A stretch of 64,000 bases of DNA from Chryseobacterium sp. JAH (GTDB lineage: Bacteria > Bacteroidota > Bacteroidia > Flavobacteriales > Weeksellaceae): assembly GCF_001507335.1 (NCBI RefSeq), contig NZ_LMAH01000006.1:62001-126000 (forward strand), written 5' to 3'. Both the position numbers and the translations under genes were made by a program. Position 1 is the stretch's first letter, and the number at the start of each line of letters is the position of its first letter. The notes under the pieces were generated by a model. That model worked only from the letters and a program-made list of their open reading frames with translations, searched no databases and was not told the DNA's origin. Shown piece after piece: positions 7,495-17,095 of the stretch.

Positions 7495-10047
7495 TTATTT
7501 CTTAATAGCTTTAGAGACAGACTGAGTTCCATCCTTAAAGTTAACTTTTACTAAATACATCCCTTCTTTCAATTCACTTACATGAATTTCTTGGGAAGCA
7601 TCATCAACTAATTTCACAATACGTCCTGCAACATCGTAGATCATTACAGACTTAATATCTTTTGTTTCTGAAATATAAATAACGTCTTTGAAAGGATTTG
7701 GATGGATGGATATTTTTTTCTTAGTTTCCAAGTCTGAAGTACTAAGATTCGCCTGTTCAACAGTAAAATTATCTACATAGAAATTATAATCCGGTGTATC
7801 ATTTACAGTCCCTTCATTACCATAGAAAGCAAAGACTGTATTCGGGTTTGTATACGTTGGTAAATTCAATGAGTAAGCATTCAGTGAGTTAGAAGGTGTA
7901 TTATTAACATCCCAAGTCTGAAGTACAATCCAAGTAGTACCTCCATCATTAGAAATCAAGAATTGTACGACATCATCAGATCCCATCGCTGAAGCCGCAG
8001 TACCACTAAAACTTGTTACACCGTAATCAAATTTAACTTTGTACGTACCTCCAGAAAGATTAAAAGGAACAGTTTTTAGCCATCCAATCCTAGTATTACT
8101 ATAAAGCTCCATTCTAATAGCTCCTGTAGTGCCATTATTTAAGAAGCCATCTGCGACCCAATACGCACTAGTTCCTGTAGGACCCGAAGCAAGTGTGCCT
8201 CCAGAAAGTGCATTTTCCCAACAGCTACCAGGAACAGTACTAAAATCATTTGTATACACAGGAACAACAGAAGCACACAATGTCTTAAACGAAATTACAG
8301 ATGTCCAAAGACTCTTATCAGTTGAAGAACACACAGAACGTACCCAAACATAATAAGTAGTATTTGAAGTCAATCCACTTATTGGAGCAGATGTTGTTGT
8401 GGATGTTGTAGAATTCGTAGAATTTAACACGGTACTTGCTGTAGGATCTACATTTGATGTGCTATAATACACTTCATATCCGTTTGTAGGAACTGGTGAT
8501 GGAGCTGTCCATCCTATTGTAGCAGAAAATGAAGCTATATTTGCTGATGTAACAATTGTTGGTACAAAACATGCTGGTATTTGTTCCCAATAAACATCAT
8601 CCCAATAATAAGACTTACCATCTGCTGTATTTTGAACTGCTAATCTTGCGGTTGCAGGAACGGTGTTAGGAACAATAACTGTATATTCAGAATTCGTGTA
8701 CGTAGTATTGGTTAAGTTTAAAGTCTGTAACAAAACAAATGTAGATGGATCAGTAGGGTTGGTAACATATCCCACCTTTAAAGCACCTGTTGCTGGACTC
8801 ACCTTCGCCTTGAGTCTCAACCAATGCGTTCCAGCGTTAATATTAGAAAACTGAGGTAATACTACAGTACTTGCAGTACCAGTTGAGACAACATATTGAT
8901 AAATATTTCTTGTGCCAGAAGCAGGACTGGTAGCAGAAATCGTCATACTTCCAGTACCAGCATTTCTTACCCAACAATCAGGAACTATACTTCCCGTAGT
9001 GTAAGAATCAAAATTCTCCGCCATAGAAGTCACAGGACCACAAAGTGTTTTAAATGTTCCCGAAAAAGACCATACACTTTGACTGATTGAACCACTACAA
9101 TTTGATCTTACCCAATAATAATAAGTAGTGTTTGCTAAAAGAGAGCCAAGTGTTGTAGAGGTTCCGTTGAACCCCGGAATAGTAGGCGCTGTAGCTGATG
9201 TAGGTGCTGTATTTGTCGTACTATAATAGATATCATAGGTCGAAGCAGTGGTACCGGCAGGAACAGTCCATGAAACTTGAGCGGAATTAGGAGTCAAAGT
9301 TCCTACAGGCTGTAAAGTAGGAGCTGCACACGTAGAATAAACGTCTGCTGAAAAAGCAAAAATATTTGAAACCCCAGTTGAAGTTCCAACTTTCGTCACG
9401 GTAATGCTTTGGATAGGTTTTGCGTAATTGGCAGCATCTATTGTTAATAAACTCTGATAAAGTCTAGGGTTAGTGGTATTTGGCTCCAAGACTCCTGTTG
9501 ATCTTGTAATCCTTCCAATACCTTGTATGGCAAAATTAACACCACCATACCAATCTAATAAGGCCTGATTAGCAAACACCTGCGTAGTATTATCAGTAAA
9601 GGTAACCGTTACATCAACATTTGAAGTACCACTACCGCTTGTAGACAACATATACAGCTTGAATGCCGGTTGCGGAGTACTAAAAGTGAATGTTCCGCTT
9701 TGACCGATAGTTGCTAGTCTTAGCGAATTATTAGCGCTTAGGCTTCCCAGTTGATAACTAAGACCTGGTGTAGAGGCAACTGCTGACACAATAGTTCCAT
9801 TCACAGGAATACCATAGGTTATAGGTGTACTTGTTGAAGTCAGCTGGAAATCTGTAGCGACAAATGCAAAATCAACACCATCCACATCTATAGAGGTCGA
9901 AACCGTTGAAGGACCCACTCCGTTTGCAATTACATCAGCATTATATCCTGATGAAATTGGCATTGTTTGGTAGTTCTGGCCCAAAATAGCCGAGGAAGAA
10001 AACACCAACGACAGACTGGCGATTCTAAAAAATCGATTTATTTTCAT
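7495..10047 (-). CDS. T9SS-secreted fibronectin type III protein
   Basis: The 850-residue protein has a signal peptide (first 24 residues, ending AILGQ). Residues about 25-235 form a DUF4394-like or unassigned beta domain. FN3 domains follow at about 238-335 and 490-590, each with the NTTYYYWVRS or NTTYYVWVRS strand typical of this fold. Beta-sandwich regions at about 340-485 and 595-765 resemble those that bind carbohydrate or protein. The last 75 residues form a T9SS type A sorting domain (IHPNPF, IYDVAGRIV, GMYLVKV, ending SVSKAIKK). The protein is therefore predicted to be exported and attached to the cell surface or released. No catalytic motif was seen; an adhesin-like role is possible. 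It is transcribed alone, with its own terminator. Confidence 0.88.
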   Translation of the reverse strand: MKINRFFRIASLSLVFSSSAILGQNYQTMPISSGYNADVIANGVGPSTVSTSIDVDGVDFAFVATDFQLTSTSTPITYGIPVNGTIVSAVASTPGLSYQLGSLSANNSLRLATIGQSGTFTFSTPQPAFKLYMLSTSGSGTSNVDVTVTFTDNTTQVFANQALLDWYGGVNFAIQGIGRITRSTGVLEPNTTNPRLYQSLLTIDAANYAKPIQSITVTKVGTSTGVSNIFAFSADVYSTCAAPTLQPVGTLTPNSAQVSWTVPAGTTASTYDIYYSTTNTAPTSATAPTIPGFNGTSTTLGSLLANTTYYYWVRSNCSGSISQSVWSFSGTFKTLCGPVTSMAENFDSYTTGSIVPDCWVRNAGTGSMTISATSPASGTRNIYQYVVSTGTASTVVLPQFSNINAGTHWLRLKAKVSPATGALKVGYVTNPTDPSTFVLLQTLNLTNTTYTNSEYTVIVPNTVPATARLAVQNTADGKSYYWDDVYWEQIPACFVPTIVTSANIASFSATIGWTAPSPVPTNGYEVYYSTSNVDPTASTVLNSTNSTTSTTTSAPISGLTSNTTYYVWVRSVCSSTDKSLWTSVISFKTLCASVVPVYTNDFSTVPGSCWENALSGGTLASGPTGTSAYWVADGFLNNGTTGAIRMELYSNTRIGWLKTVPFNLSGGTYKVKFDYGVTSFSGTAASAMGSDDVVQFLISNDGGTTWIVLQTWDVNNTPSNSLNAYSLNLPTYTNPNTVFAFYGNEGTVNDTPDYNFYVDNFTVEQANLSTSDLETKKKISIHPNPFKDVIYISETKDIKSVMIYDVAGRIVKLVDDASQEIHVSELKEGMYLVKVNFKDGTQSVSKAIKK

Positions 10048-10301
10048 ATTACTAAATTAAGATATGCAAAAATAGTAAAAAATCAATCAAAAACATTTAA
10101 AAATAAATTTTCAATATTATTTTTTTAAACATTAACACAAAAAATACATTTTTTTAACATTCAAATTTTTAACAAAATAAAACTAAAAGTCAAATAACAA
10201 TAAAACAAAGTCAATATTTATAATAAAATTTTACATAAAATCCAATACAATACAAAACATCTCTTCACCAAATAGTATTTTACTTATTAAAAATTTAATC
10301 T

Positions 10302-10309
10302 TATTTTTG
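10302..10309 (+). promoter_or_regulatory. -7 box of the aminotransferase promoter
   Basis: TATTTTTG matches TAnnTTTG, 19 bases before the ATG at 10329. The -33 region (TTTT near 10278) is weak. The 281 bases between 10048 and 10328 are otherwise very AT-rich with no gene. Confidence 0.45.
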
Positions 10310-10328
10310 CGCATACAAATTTTAAATA

Positions 10329-11534
10329 ATGCCGAATATCTCAAACAGAGCACAACAGATGCCACCTTCACCGGTAAGAAAACTCGTCCCATACGCTCTT
10401 CAAGCAAAACAAAGAGGGACAAAAGTTTACCACTTAAATATTGGTCAACCTGACATCGAAACTCCGGAAACAGCTCTTAATGCTTTAAAAAATATTGATT
10501 TAAAAGTATTAGAATACGCTTTATCTGAAGGAAATATTGAGTATAGAAAAGCATTGACTGAATATTATCACTCCTTAGATTTTACAGATTTAACTCCTGA
10601 CAATTTCATCGTAACCAATGGAGGATCAGAAGCTTTAAATTTTGCAATTTCTACATTATGTGACGACGGTGACGAAGTAATTATCCCTGAGCCTTATTAC
10701 GCAAACTACAATGGTTTCACAAGTACCTTCAATGTAAATGTTGTCGCTGTACCTTCTACAATTGACACAGGGTTTGCATTACCTCCGATTGAAGAATTCG
10801 AGAAAAAAATCACTGCAAAAACAAGAGCAATCGTCATTTGTAACCCGGGAAATCCTACAGGATATCTTTATACAAGAGAAGAGCTACAGCAATTGTCAGA
10901 CATTGCTTTAAAATACGATATCGTTATCATTTCTGACGAAGTTTACAGAGAATATGTTTATGACGGAAAACAGCAAATCTCAATGCTAGCTTTTCCTGAA
11001 TTGGCAGAAAACTGTATCATCATTGATTCAGAATCTAAGCGTTATTCCATGTGTGGCGTAAGAATCGGATGCTTAATTACACGTTCTAAAAAAATTCATG
11101 ATGCGGCAATGCTTTTCGCACAGGCAAGACTAAGCCCTGTACTTTTAGGACAAATCGCAGCAACTGCCGCTCATCAAAATGACGGAGCCTACATCAGAGC
11201 GGTAAGAGAAGAATACACGCACAGAAGAAATGTTTTGGTAGATCTATTAAACGCTATACCAGGTGTAATTTGCCCGAAACCTAAAGGCGCATTTTATTGT
11301 GTTGCAGAACTTCCTGTGGATGATACAGAGGTATTTGCACAGTGGTTATTAGAAAAATATTCTTTAAATAATGAAACCATCATGGTTGCGCCAGCCGGAG
11401 GTTTCTACAGCAATCCTGAATTAGGAAAAAAACAGGTGAGAATCGCATACGTTCTGAAAGAGCAGGATTTAAGAAAAAGCGTCGCAATATTACAAGCTGC
11501 GCTAGAAAATTACAATTCAGATGCACGTTATTAA
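10329..11534 (+). CDS. Pyridoxal phosphate-dependent aminotransferase, aspartate aminotransferase family
   Basis: The 401-residue class I/II aminotransferase moves an amino group between an amino acid and a 2-oxo acid in the cytoplasm using PLP. Visible family motifs are LNIGQPDIETP near residue 38, VTNGGSEALNFAI (cofactor phosphate contact, about 97-109), ICNPGNPTGYLY (about 172), ISDEVYREYVYDG (about 200), and SESKRYSMCGVRIG, where the Lys is the Schiff-base residue. The donor is not predictable; aspartate or aromatic amino acids are the usual guesses. The gene is alone downstream of a TAnnTTTG promoter, with a short lipoprotein gene 15 bases after it. Confidence 0.93.
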   Translation: MPNISNRAQQMPPSPVRKLVPYALQAKQRGTKVYHLNIGQPDIETPETALNALKNIDLKVLEYALSEGNIEYRKALTEYYHSLDFTDLTPDNFIVTNGGSEALNFAISTLCDDGDEVIIPEPYYANYNGFTSTFNVNVVAVPSTIDTGFALPPIEEFEKKITAKTRAIVICNPGNPTGYLYTREELQQLSDIALKYDIVIISDEVYREYVYDGKQQISMLAFPELAENCIIIDSESKRYSMCGVRIGCLITRSKKIHDAAMLFAQARLSPVLLGQIAATAAHQNDGAYIRAVREEYTHRRNVLVDLLNAIPGVICPKPKGAFYCVAELPVDDTEVFAQWLLEKYSLNNETIMVAPAGGFYSNPELGKKQVRIAYVLKEQDLRKSVAILQAALENYNSDARY

Positions 11535-11549
11535 TACAATTTAAATATC

Positions 11550-12032
11550 ATGTCAACAGTAAAAACAGCTAGTTTGAGAATACTCTTTTCTGCGTTTTTA
11601 CTGTTGATTTTTTTTTGCTGTAGTGAAAAAAGTGCCGACAACAAAAACTCCTCAACAAATCCAGAGGAAATCACATTCATTGCATTATCAAATGTTGGCG
11701 GACAATTAGGAAGCTACAATAATATCAAAATCACTCAAGACTCCATTCATGTTGAGCGAGGAATGACAGTCAATCAAAAACACAGTGAATGGCACCAGGC
11801 GATCAGCCCTACAATTTGGAAAAACTTAAGTTTTTCTTTCAAGATCAAAGATTTAAGTTTAATTGAAAGTTCACCCAGCATTCAGCATCTCGACGGAATG
11901 GATGAAACTTTTCAAATCAAAACTACAAAGAAATCTCACGTCTTCGTCAATTCTTACAACGACAAACATTACCGGCAATTTGAGGAATTTAAAATAAAAA
12001 TTGGAAATATAATTCCTAAAAAATATCAATAG
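11550..12032 (+). CDS. Putative lipoprotein of unknown function
   Basis: The 160-residue protein has a lysine/arginine-poor hydrophobic signal ending in FFCCSEK, a loose lipobox, so it is probably anchored to a membrane by lipid. The rest (about 130 residues) contains a beta-rich stretch (ITFIALSNVGGQLGSYNNIK) that I do not recognise. It starts 15 bases after the aminotransferase and could be cotranscribed with it and murB. Function unknown. Confidence 0.7.
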   Translation: MSTVKTASLRILFSAFLLLIFFCCSEKSADNKNSSTNPEEITFIALSNVGGQLGSYNNIKITQDSIHVERGMTVNQKHSEWHQAISPTIWKNLSFSFKIKDLSLIESSPSIQHLDGMDETFQIKTTKKSHVFVNSYNDKHYRQFEEFKIKIGNIIPKKYQ

Positions 12033-12084
12033 ATTTTATTTCTCATTTCAGCTAAAAAAAACAATTCAAAACAATCCTTTTTCA

Positions 12085-13122
12085 ATGCAAGAAAATTTTT
12101 CTTTAAAAGCTTATAATACTTTCGGTGTAGATACAAAGGCCAGATATTTCACAGAAGTAAATTCTGTAGAAGAATTAATTGAAACCCTCAAGCTATCTGA
12201 CTCTACAACTTCTCATTATAAGTTTGCCGAAGGGCTCCCACTCCTTTTTCTGGGAGGCGGAAGCAATGTTTTGTTCACAAAAGATTTTGAAGGTTTGGTA
12301 ATTCAGCTTCATTTAAAAGGAATTTCAGAAGAAACAATTAGTGATAATGAAGTCTTAGTAACCGCAAAAGCTGGCGAAAACTGGCATGAATTCGTGATGT
12401 TTTGTTTAAATAAAAACTATGGCGGATTAGAGAACTTATCACTAATCCCCGGAAATGTAGGAACTTCACCGATGCAGAATATCGGAGCTTACGGAACAGA
12501 AATAAAAGATGTTTTCGTAAGCTGCAGAGTTTTAAATCTTGAAACGCTTAAAGTTGAAGAATTTGATCTTGAAAAATGCAGATTCGGCTACAGAGATTCT
12601 ATTTTCAAACAAGAGGGAAAAGGAAAATACGTGATTCTGGAAGTTAGTTTTAAGTTGACAACAAAAAATCATTTCATCAAAACTGAATACGGAGCAATCA
12701 AAACAGAACTGGAAAATTTAGGAATTCAAAATCCTAGCATCCAGGACGTTTCTAAAGCTGTAATCAATATTCGCCAAAGCAAATTACCAGATCCGAAAGT
12801 CATTGGAAATGCAGGAAGTTTTTTTAAGAACCCAACGATTCCTTTGGCTCAATTTGAAGATTTAAAACACAAATTTGAAAACATTCAAGGTTACCCAAAC
12901 GGTAACTTTGTGAAAGTTCCTGCCGGTTGGCTGATCGAACAATGCGGCTGGAAAGGCAAGCAAATAAGAAACGTAGCTTCTCATCAATTACAATCTTTAG
13001 TGATCATCAACGCAACAGGAAACGCAACAGGGAAGGAAATCTTTGATTTCTCGACGATGATTATTGAGTCTGTCAAGGAGAAATTCGGGATTGAATTAGA
13101 GAGGGAGGTGAATATGATTTAA
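12085..13122 (+). CDS. murB: UDP-N-acetylenolpyruvoylglucosamine reductase
   Basis: MurB reduces the enolpyruvyl product of MurA with NADPH via FAD, giving UDP-MurNAc. At 345 residues it is of the E. coli (type I) length. The FAD domain has LFLGGGSNVLF at about 52-62 and IPGNVGTSPMQNIGAYG at about 119-135. The substrate domain has GYRDSIFK (the Arg of the active site), GNAGSFFKNP (catalytic Ser proton donor) and the C-terminal LEREVNMI with the conserved Glu. The start at 12085 gives the usual SLKAYNTFG N-terminus. murA at the left edge belongs to the same pathway, 11 kb away. Confidence 0.96.
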   Translation: MQENFSLKAYNTFGVDTKARYFTEVNSVEELIETLKLSDSTTSHYKFAEGLPLLFLGGGSNVLFTKDFEGLVIQLHLKGISEETISDNEVLVTAKAGENWHEFVMFCLNKNYGGLENLSLIPGNVGTSPMQNIGAYGTEIKDVFVSCRVLNLETLKVEEFDLEKCRFGYRDSIFKQEGKGKYVILEVSFKLTTKNHFIKTEYGAIKTELENLGIQNPSIQDVSKAVINIRQSKLPDPKVIGNAGSFFKNPTIPLAQFEDLKHKFENIQGYPNGNFVKVPAGWLIEQCGWKGKQIRNVASHQLQSLVIINATGNATGKEIFDFSTMIIESVKEKFGIELEREVNMI

Positions 13123-13227
13123 ATATAAAGTTCACATTTCAATTGCAAAAAAAATCACTATTTTTATTGATTCATAGCCTGTGAATTTTAAAAATTAGAG
13201 ATTTTAGCAGTGAAAAATAACACACAA

Positions 13228-14031
13228 ATGAAAATCGCCATCATCGGAGCCGGAAACATGGGATTATCTTTCTCAAAATCGTTTCTGAAATACGAGCTGA
13301 TAACACCCGAAAACCTTCAGCTGATCACAAGAAATGAAGCTAAGGTTCAAAAAATATCTGAAGAGTTTCCGAAATCTAAAATTTCGATTTTTAATAATGT
13401 TAGAGAATTAGACGCAGATCTAATTATCATTGCCGTAAAACCTCAGGACTTTCAGCATGTTGCACAGAATTTCACATTTAAACTAAATGAAAGCCAAATG
13501 ATTCTTTCGATCATGGCAGGAATCAAGATTGCTAAAATCCAGAAACTACTCAATCATCAATCGGTAGTAAGAGCAATGCCAAATTCACCTACTCTTTTAG
13601 GAATGGGAATTACCGGTTACACTTCGGCAGAAGGAATTGCTTTCAATGAATTGATGAATATTGAGCGTCTTTTAAACAGCACCGGACGATCAGTTTATTT
13701 AGAAAACGAAGATTTACTCGACGGTGTTACCGCATTATCGGGAAGCGGACCAGCCTATTTCTATTACATCGTTGACGCCATGATAAAGGCAGGAACTCAA
13801 ATGGGAATTGACGAAAACCTCTCTAAACTTTTCGTAAAACAAACCATGCTTGGAGCCTATCACCTGATTAACAATTCCGATAAAAATCTTGAAGAACTCA
13901 TCAAAGATGTTGCTTCCAAAGGCGGAACAACCGAAGCTGCTTTGAAAACTTTTGAAGACAATAATTTCAAGGAAATCCTGCAAAAAGGAATTTTAAATGC
14001 AGAAAAAAGAGCCAAGGAACTGAATGGGTAG
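13228..14031 (+). CDS. proC: Pyrroline-5-carboxylate reductase
   Basis: ProC makes L-proline by NAD(P)H-dependent reduction of 1-pyrroline-5-carboxylate in the cytoplasm. The protein is about 267 residues from the ATG at 13228; the upstream GTG at 13210 would add six residues that the family lacks. Marks are the Rossmann start IAIIGAGNMG, AVKPQDF, a central VRAMPNSPTLLGMGITGY block, and the C-terminal signature LSGSGPAYFYYIVDAMI followed by VASKGGTTEAAL. No neighbouring proline-pathway genes are present. Confidence 0.96.
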   Translation: MKIAIIGAGNMGLSFSKSFLKYELITPENLQLITRNEAKVQKISEEFPKSKISIFNNVRELDADLIIIAVKPQDFQHVAQNFTFKLNESQMILSIMAGIKIAKIQKLLNHQSVVRAMPNSPTLLGMGITGYTSAEGIAFNELMNIERLLNSTGRSVYLENEDLLDGVTALSGSGPAYFYYIVDAMIKAGTQMGIDENLSKLFVKQTMLGAYHLINNSDKNLEELIKDVASKGGTTEAALKTFEDNNFKEILQKGILNAEKRAKELNG

Positions 14032-14058
14032 AGATTTACAGGAAAATTAAATTTTCGT

Positions 14059-14484
14059 TTACATAACTAAAATTTTTAAACGCAATTCAATAAATCGACA
14101 GATTTGCCAACCTAAATAAACACCAAAAGTATTGAGAATGATATCATCTACATCAAAAACTCCCAATCTTGAAAAATACTGAAGCGCTTCTACAATCACA
14201 ACTGCAGAAACAAAAGCTATGATCAAACTTTTAAGATCTTTTAACTGAGGAAAAAACCACCCTAAAAACCCGAAAGGAACAAACATCACTATATTTCCGA
14301 TAACAATTTTAATGATATCAAACCAACTTATTGTATCCTGAATAAACCAGACAGTCGAAACAACCGGCTTTATCCTTACAATATTGTCATCATATCGAAA
14401 TCTTCCCATTCCGAAAAACATCAGATAGAGCAGAAAAATCGTGTATGGCCAAATGATGAATTTATAAAATTTCTTTAACATCAT
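14059..14484 (-). CDS. VanZ family membrane protein
   Basis: The protein of about 141 residues has four hydrophobic segments and VanZ-type blocks: NIVMFVPFGFLGWFFP in the middle, and VFDVDDIILNTFGVYLG near the C-terminus, matching the family's R/D-DxDD-x-NTxG pattern. VanZ-like proteins are membrane proteins; the founder gives low-level teicoplanin resistance, but most homologues have no known role. The ATG at 14484 is preferred over the TTG two codons upstream. It is convergent with proC and divergent from lnt. Confidence 0.87.
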   Translation of the reverse strand: MMLKKFYKFIIWPYTIFLLYLMFFGMGRFRYDDNIVRIKPVVSTVWFIQDTISWFDIIKIVIGNIVMFVPFGFLGWFFPQLKDLKSLIIAFVSAVVIVEALQYFSRLGVFDVDDIILNTFGVYLGWQICRFIELRLKILVM

Positions 14485-14511
14485 TTGCAAAGTTATTCAT
14501 TTCAAAAGCAT

Positions 14512-14519
14512 TAAATTTG
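14512..14519 (+). promoter_or_regulatory. -7 box of the lnt promoter
   Basis: TAAATTTG matches TAnnTTTG, 17 bases before the lnt ATG. The nearest TTTG (14484-14487) is 24 bases away, longer than usual. Confidence 0.4.
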
Positions 14520-14536
14520 TGTGTTAAAATAATTTA

Positions 14537-16177
14537 ATGAAATACGTTTTACTTACGCTCATTTCAGCGATGCTTTTGTCCATTTCGTGGCCCACGTACG
14601 GAATTCCGTTTTTTATTTTTTTTGCACTTGTTCCGCTTTTAATGATGGAACATGGTGTTTCCAAATTTTCTAATTTCAATAGAAAAAGCTGGGTCGTTTT
14701 CGGACTTTCCTACCTCTGCTTTATTATTTGGAATATCGTGACAACTGGTTGGCTGTATGGTTCAAAAAACCCAGACGGCAGTCATTCTATACTTGCGGTT
14801 GTTTTTCCTGTACTAGTCAATTCATTTTTATATTCACTGGTATTTCAATGTTATCACTGGTACAAAAATGCACAGGGAAGCTATTGGGGACTCGCTTTTT
14901 TCGTTGCGATCTGGATGAGTTTTGAGAAATTTCATTTGAACTGGGAATTTACATGGCCTTGGCTGAACTTAGGAAATGTTTTTTCAGATTACCCACAGTT
15001 TATTCAATGGTATGATACTTTAGGTTCCACCGGAGGAAGTTTTTGGATTTTACTGATTAATGTCTTGATATTTTATACCATCAGAGTTTTTGAAGCAGGA
15101 AGAAAAAGAAAAGATCTCATCAGAAATTCATCGATTATTGCTTTACTGATCATTCTTCCGATAATTATTTCTTTGGTTAAATTTAATAACTTTGATGAGA
15201 AACCAATCGGCCAGGTTAATGTTCTGATGCTACAACCAGCACTTGACCCCTATGCGGAAAAATATTCCAAAGACAGCGCTACCATCGTTAAAGAACTTTT
15301 GGTACTTGCTGAAGAAAACACCAAAGGTAAAATAGACTATTATATAGCCCCTGAAACCGCAATTCCCGGAAGAGGCTCTATTTCAGAAACAGCATTTGAA
15401 AAAAGCGGACTTTTGAATGATGTAAAAGGATTTTTAACAAAACATCCAGGCTCTGTTTTTACAACAGGAATCTCATCTCACCGTCTTTATAAACCTGGAG
15501 AAAATGTACCCAAAGAAGCCTATCAGATCAATCCCCAATTATGGGTTGAAAGTTATAATTCTGCGGTACAAATTATTCCCAATCAGAAAGTAGAGGTTTA
15601 TCACAAGGGCAAATTGGTTCCAGGTGTTGAAATATTCCCTTACATGAGCGTTTTTAAGCCGCTTTTGGGTGACGCTATGATCAATTTAGGCGGAACTGTA
15701 GCATCTTTAGGAACAGACAAAGAACGTGTGGCTTTTTCAAATCCATTCAACAAAGGAAAAATAGCACCAATCATTTGTTATGAAAGTATTTATGGAGAAT
15801 TCGTTACCGAATACGTTAAAAAAGGAGCTAATTTCCTGGCAATCGTCACAAATGATTCTTGGTGGGGCGTTACAGAAGGACACAAGCAACTTTTATCTTA
15901 TGCACGACTGAGAGCCATTGAAACAAGAAGAGAAATTGCTAGATCTGCCAACAGCGGAATTTCTGCTCACATCAATGCTAAGGGCGAAATTTTAGAAGAT
16001 ACTTTTTACGGCGATCAAACCGCTCTGTTTGCAAAAGTAAATCTTTATGATCAAGAAACTTTTTACGTAAAAGCAGGAGATCTTCTAACCAGATTTTCAA
16101 TATTTTCTTTAGGCTTTCTGCTGTTTTATTTTTTAATTAAAAAATTTCAGGATAAATGGCAGAAAAAGAAAGCCTAA
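14537..16177 (+). CDS. lnt: Apolipoprotein N-acyltransferase
   Basis: Lnt adds the third acyl chain to the N-terminal Cys of lipoproteins in the inner membrane. The 546-residue protein has six hydrophobic segments in the first 215 residues and one at the C-terminus, around a nitrilase-type domain (about 225-510). The catalytic triad context is visible: YYIAPETAIPG (Glu), YHKGKLVPGVEIFPY (Lys) and APIICYESIYGEF (Cys). The window encodes many lipoproteins that would be its substrates. The ATG at 14537 gives the normal membrane-embedded N-terminus. Confidence 0.94.
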   Translation: MKYVLLTLISAMLLSISWPTYGIPFFIFFALVPLLMMEHGVSKFSNFNRKSWVVFGLSYLCFIIWNIVTTGWLYGSKNPDGSHSILAVVFPVLVNSFLYSLVFQCYHWYKNAQGSYWGLAFFVAIWMSFEKFHLNWEFTWPWLNLGNVFSDYPQFIQWYDTLGSTGGSFWILLINVLIFYTIRVFEAGRKRKDLIRNSSIIALLIILPIIISLVKFNNFDEKPIGQVNVLMLQPALDPYAEKYSKDSATIVKELLVLAEENTKGKIDYYIAPETAIPGRGSISETAFEKSGLLNDVKGFLTKHPGSVFTTGISSHRLYKPGENVPKEAYQINPQLWVESYNSAVQIIPNQKVEVYHKGKLVPGVEIFPYMSVFKPLLGDAMINLGGTVASLGTDKERVAFSNPFNKGKIAPIICYESIYGEFVTEYVKKGANFLAIVTNDSWWGVTEGHKQLLSYARLRAIETRREIARSANSGISAHINAKGEILEDTFYGDQTALFAKVNLYDQETFYVKAGDLLTRFSIFSLGFLLFYFLIKKFQDKWQKKKA

Positions 16178-16388
16178 TTGAAAAAATATTTTCTACGATA
16201 TTTTTTTAAACACAATAGTTTGAAACAGCTAAATACCGCTGTATTAAAGTAATATTAATTTAAAATCGGTTCAGGATAAAAATAAAAGACAAATATTTAT
16301 TATAAAAGTTTTACATAAAACTTGTCTGTCTAAAAAATTATTCGTTATTTTGCAACCTCAAATATTATACAAATAAGAACATCGAGAT

Positions 16389-16631
16389 ATGTCAAGAATT
16401 TGCCAGATAACAGGAAAGCGTGCAATGGTTGGTAACAACGTTTCCCACGCTAATAACAAAACGAAGCGTCGTTTTGAAATTAACTTATTGGAGAAGAAAT
16501 TTTACCTTCCAGAGCAAGATAAGCACGTTACTTTAAAAGTTTCAGCTCATGGATTGAGAATCATTAACAAGATTGGAATCGAAGAAGCTATCGAAAGAGG
16601 CATCAGAGAAGGATTGATTAAAAAGAACTAA
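16389..16631 (+). CDS. rpmB: 50S ribosomal protein L28
   Basis: The 80-residue protein matches L28 over its full length: [25 protein letters not shown] at the start and the [16 protein letters not shown] block at the end. It is a component of the large ribosomal subunit. It opens a three-gene operon with rpmG (3 bases downstream) and the DUF4295 gene. A TATTTTGC element just upstream, near 16345, is a near match to the -7 box. Confidence 0.97.
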   Translation: MSRICQITGKRAMVGNNVSHANNKTKRRFEINLLEKKFYLPEQDKHVTLKVSAHGLRIINKIGIEEAIERGIREGLIKKN

Positions 16632-16634
16632 ATC

Positions 16635-16817
16635 ATGGCAAAAAAAGGAAACAGAGTTCAAGTAATTCTTGAATGTACAGAGCACAAAGAAAGTGGTATG
16701 CCAGGAATGTCTAGATACATTTCTACAAAAAATAAAAAGAACACTACAGAGAGATTGGAATTGAAAAAATACAATCCGGTTCTTAAGAAATCTACCCTTC
16801 ACAAAGAAATCAAGTAA
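16635..16817 (+). CDS. rpmG: 50S ribosomal protein L33
   Basis: The 60-residue protein is L33: [15 protein letters not shown] near the start and [22 protein letters not shown] in the middle. Only one Cys is present, not the paired CxxC sets of the zinc-binding C+ form, so this is the C- type. It is translated from the rpmB operon. Confidence 0.97.
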   Translation: MAKKGNRVQVILECTEHKESGMPGMSRYISTKNKKNTTERLELKKYNPVLKKSTLHKEIK

Positions 16818-16836
16818 TTTATAAATATAATTTACC

Positions 16837-16989
16837 ATGGCAAAGAAAGTAGTAGCAACCCTACAAAGCGGACAGTCAAAAAAAATGACTAAAGTTGTGA
16901 AAATGGTGAAGTCTTCTAAATCAGAAGCTTACGTTTTCGAAGAAAAAGTAATGAATGCAGACGAAGTTGACGCTTATTTGAAAAAATAA
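16837..16989 (+). CDS. DUF4295 small basic protein
   Basis: This 50-codon ORF begins MAKKVVATLQSG and ends in a DEVDAYLKK motif. It is rich in Lys and highly basic in its first half. In Bacteroidetes a small protein of this type regularly follows rpmG (L33), which is the arrangement here, 19 bases downstream of rpmG. Its conserved position suggests a ribosome-related role, but the function is unknown. An intrinsic terminator follows at 17014. It was found by reading the DNA directly. Confidence 0.9.
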   Translation: MAKKVVATLQSGQSKKMTKVVKMVKSSKSEAYVFEEKVMNADEVDAYLKK

Positions 16990-17013
16990 TCTGTTACTTT
17001 ATTTACAATACAG

Positions 17014-17041
17014 AAACTACTCATATTTTGGGTAGTTTTTT
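17014..17041 (+). terminator. Intrinsic terminator of the rpmB-rpmG-DUF4295 operon
   Basis: A 7-bp stem, AAACTAC (17014-17020) with GTAGTTT (17032-17038), is followed by a T run, 25 bases after the DUF4295 stop. Confidence 0.7.
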
Positions 17042-17044
17042 TGC

Positions 17045-17052
17045 TATCTTTG
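17045..17052 (+). promoter_or_regulatory. -7 box of the ftsY promoter
   Basis: TATCTTTG matches TAnnTTTG, 43 bases before the ftsY ATG and just after the terminator. No well-spaced TTTG is seen. Confidence 0.4.
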
Positions 17053-17095
17053 TATGTACAAGACAAAGTAAGCTTATAAAAATGAAAATTCTAAG

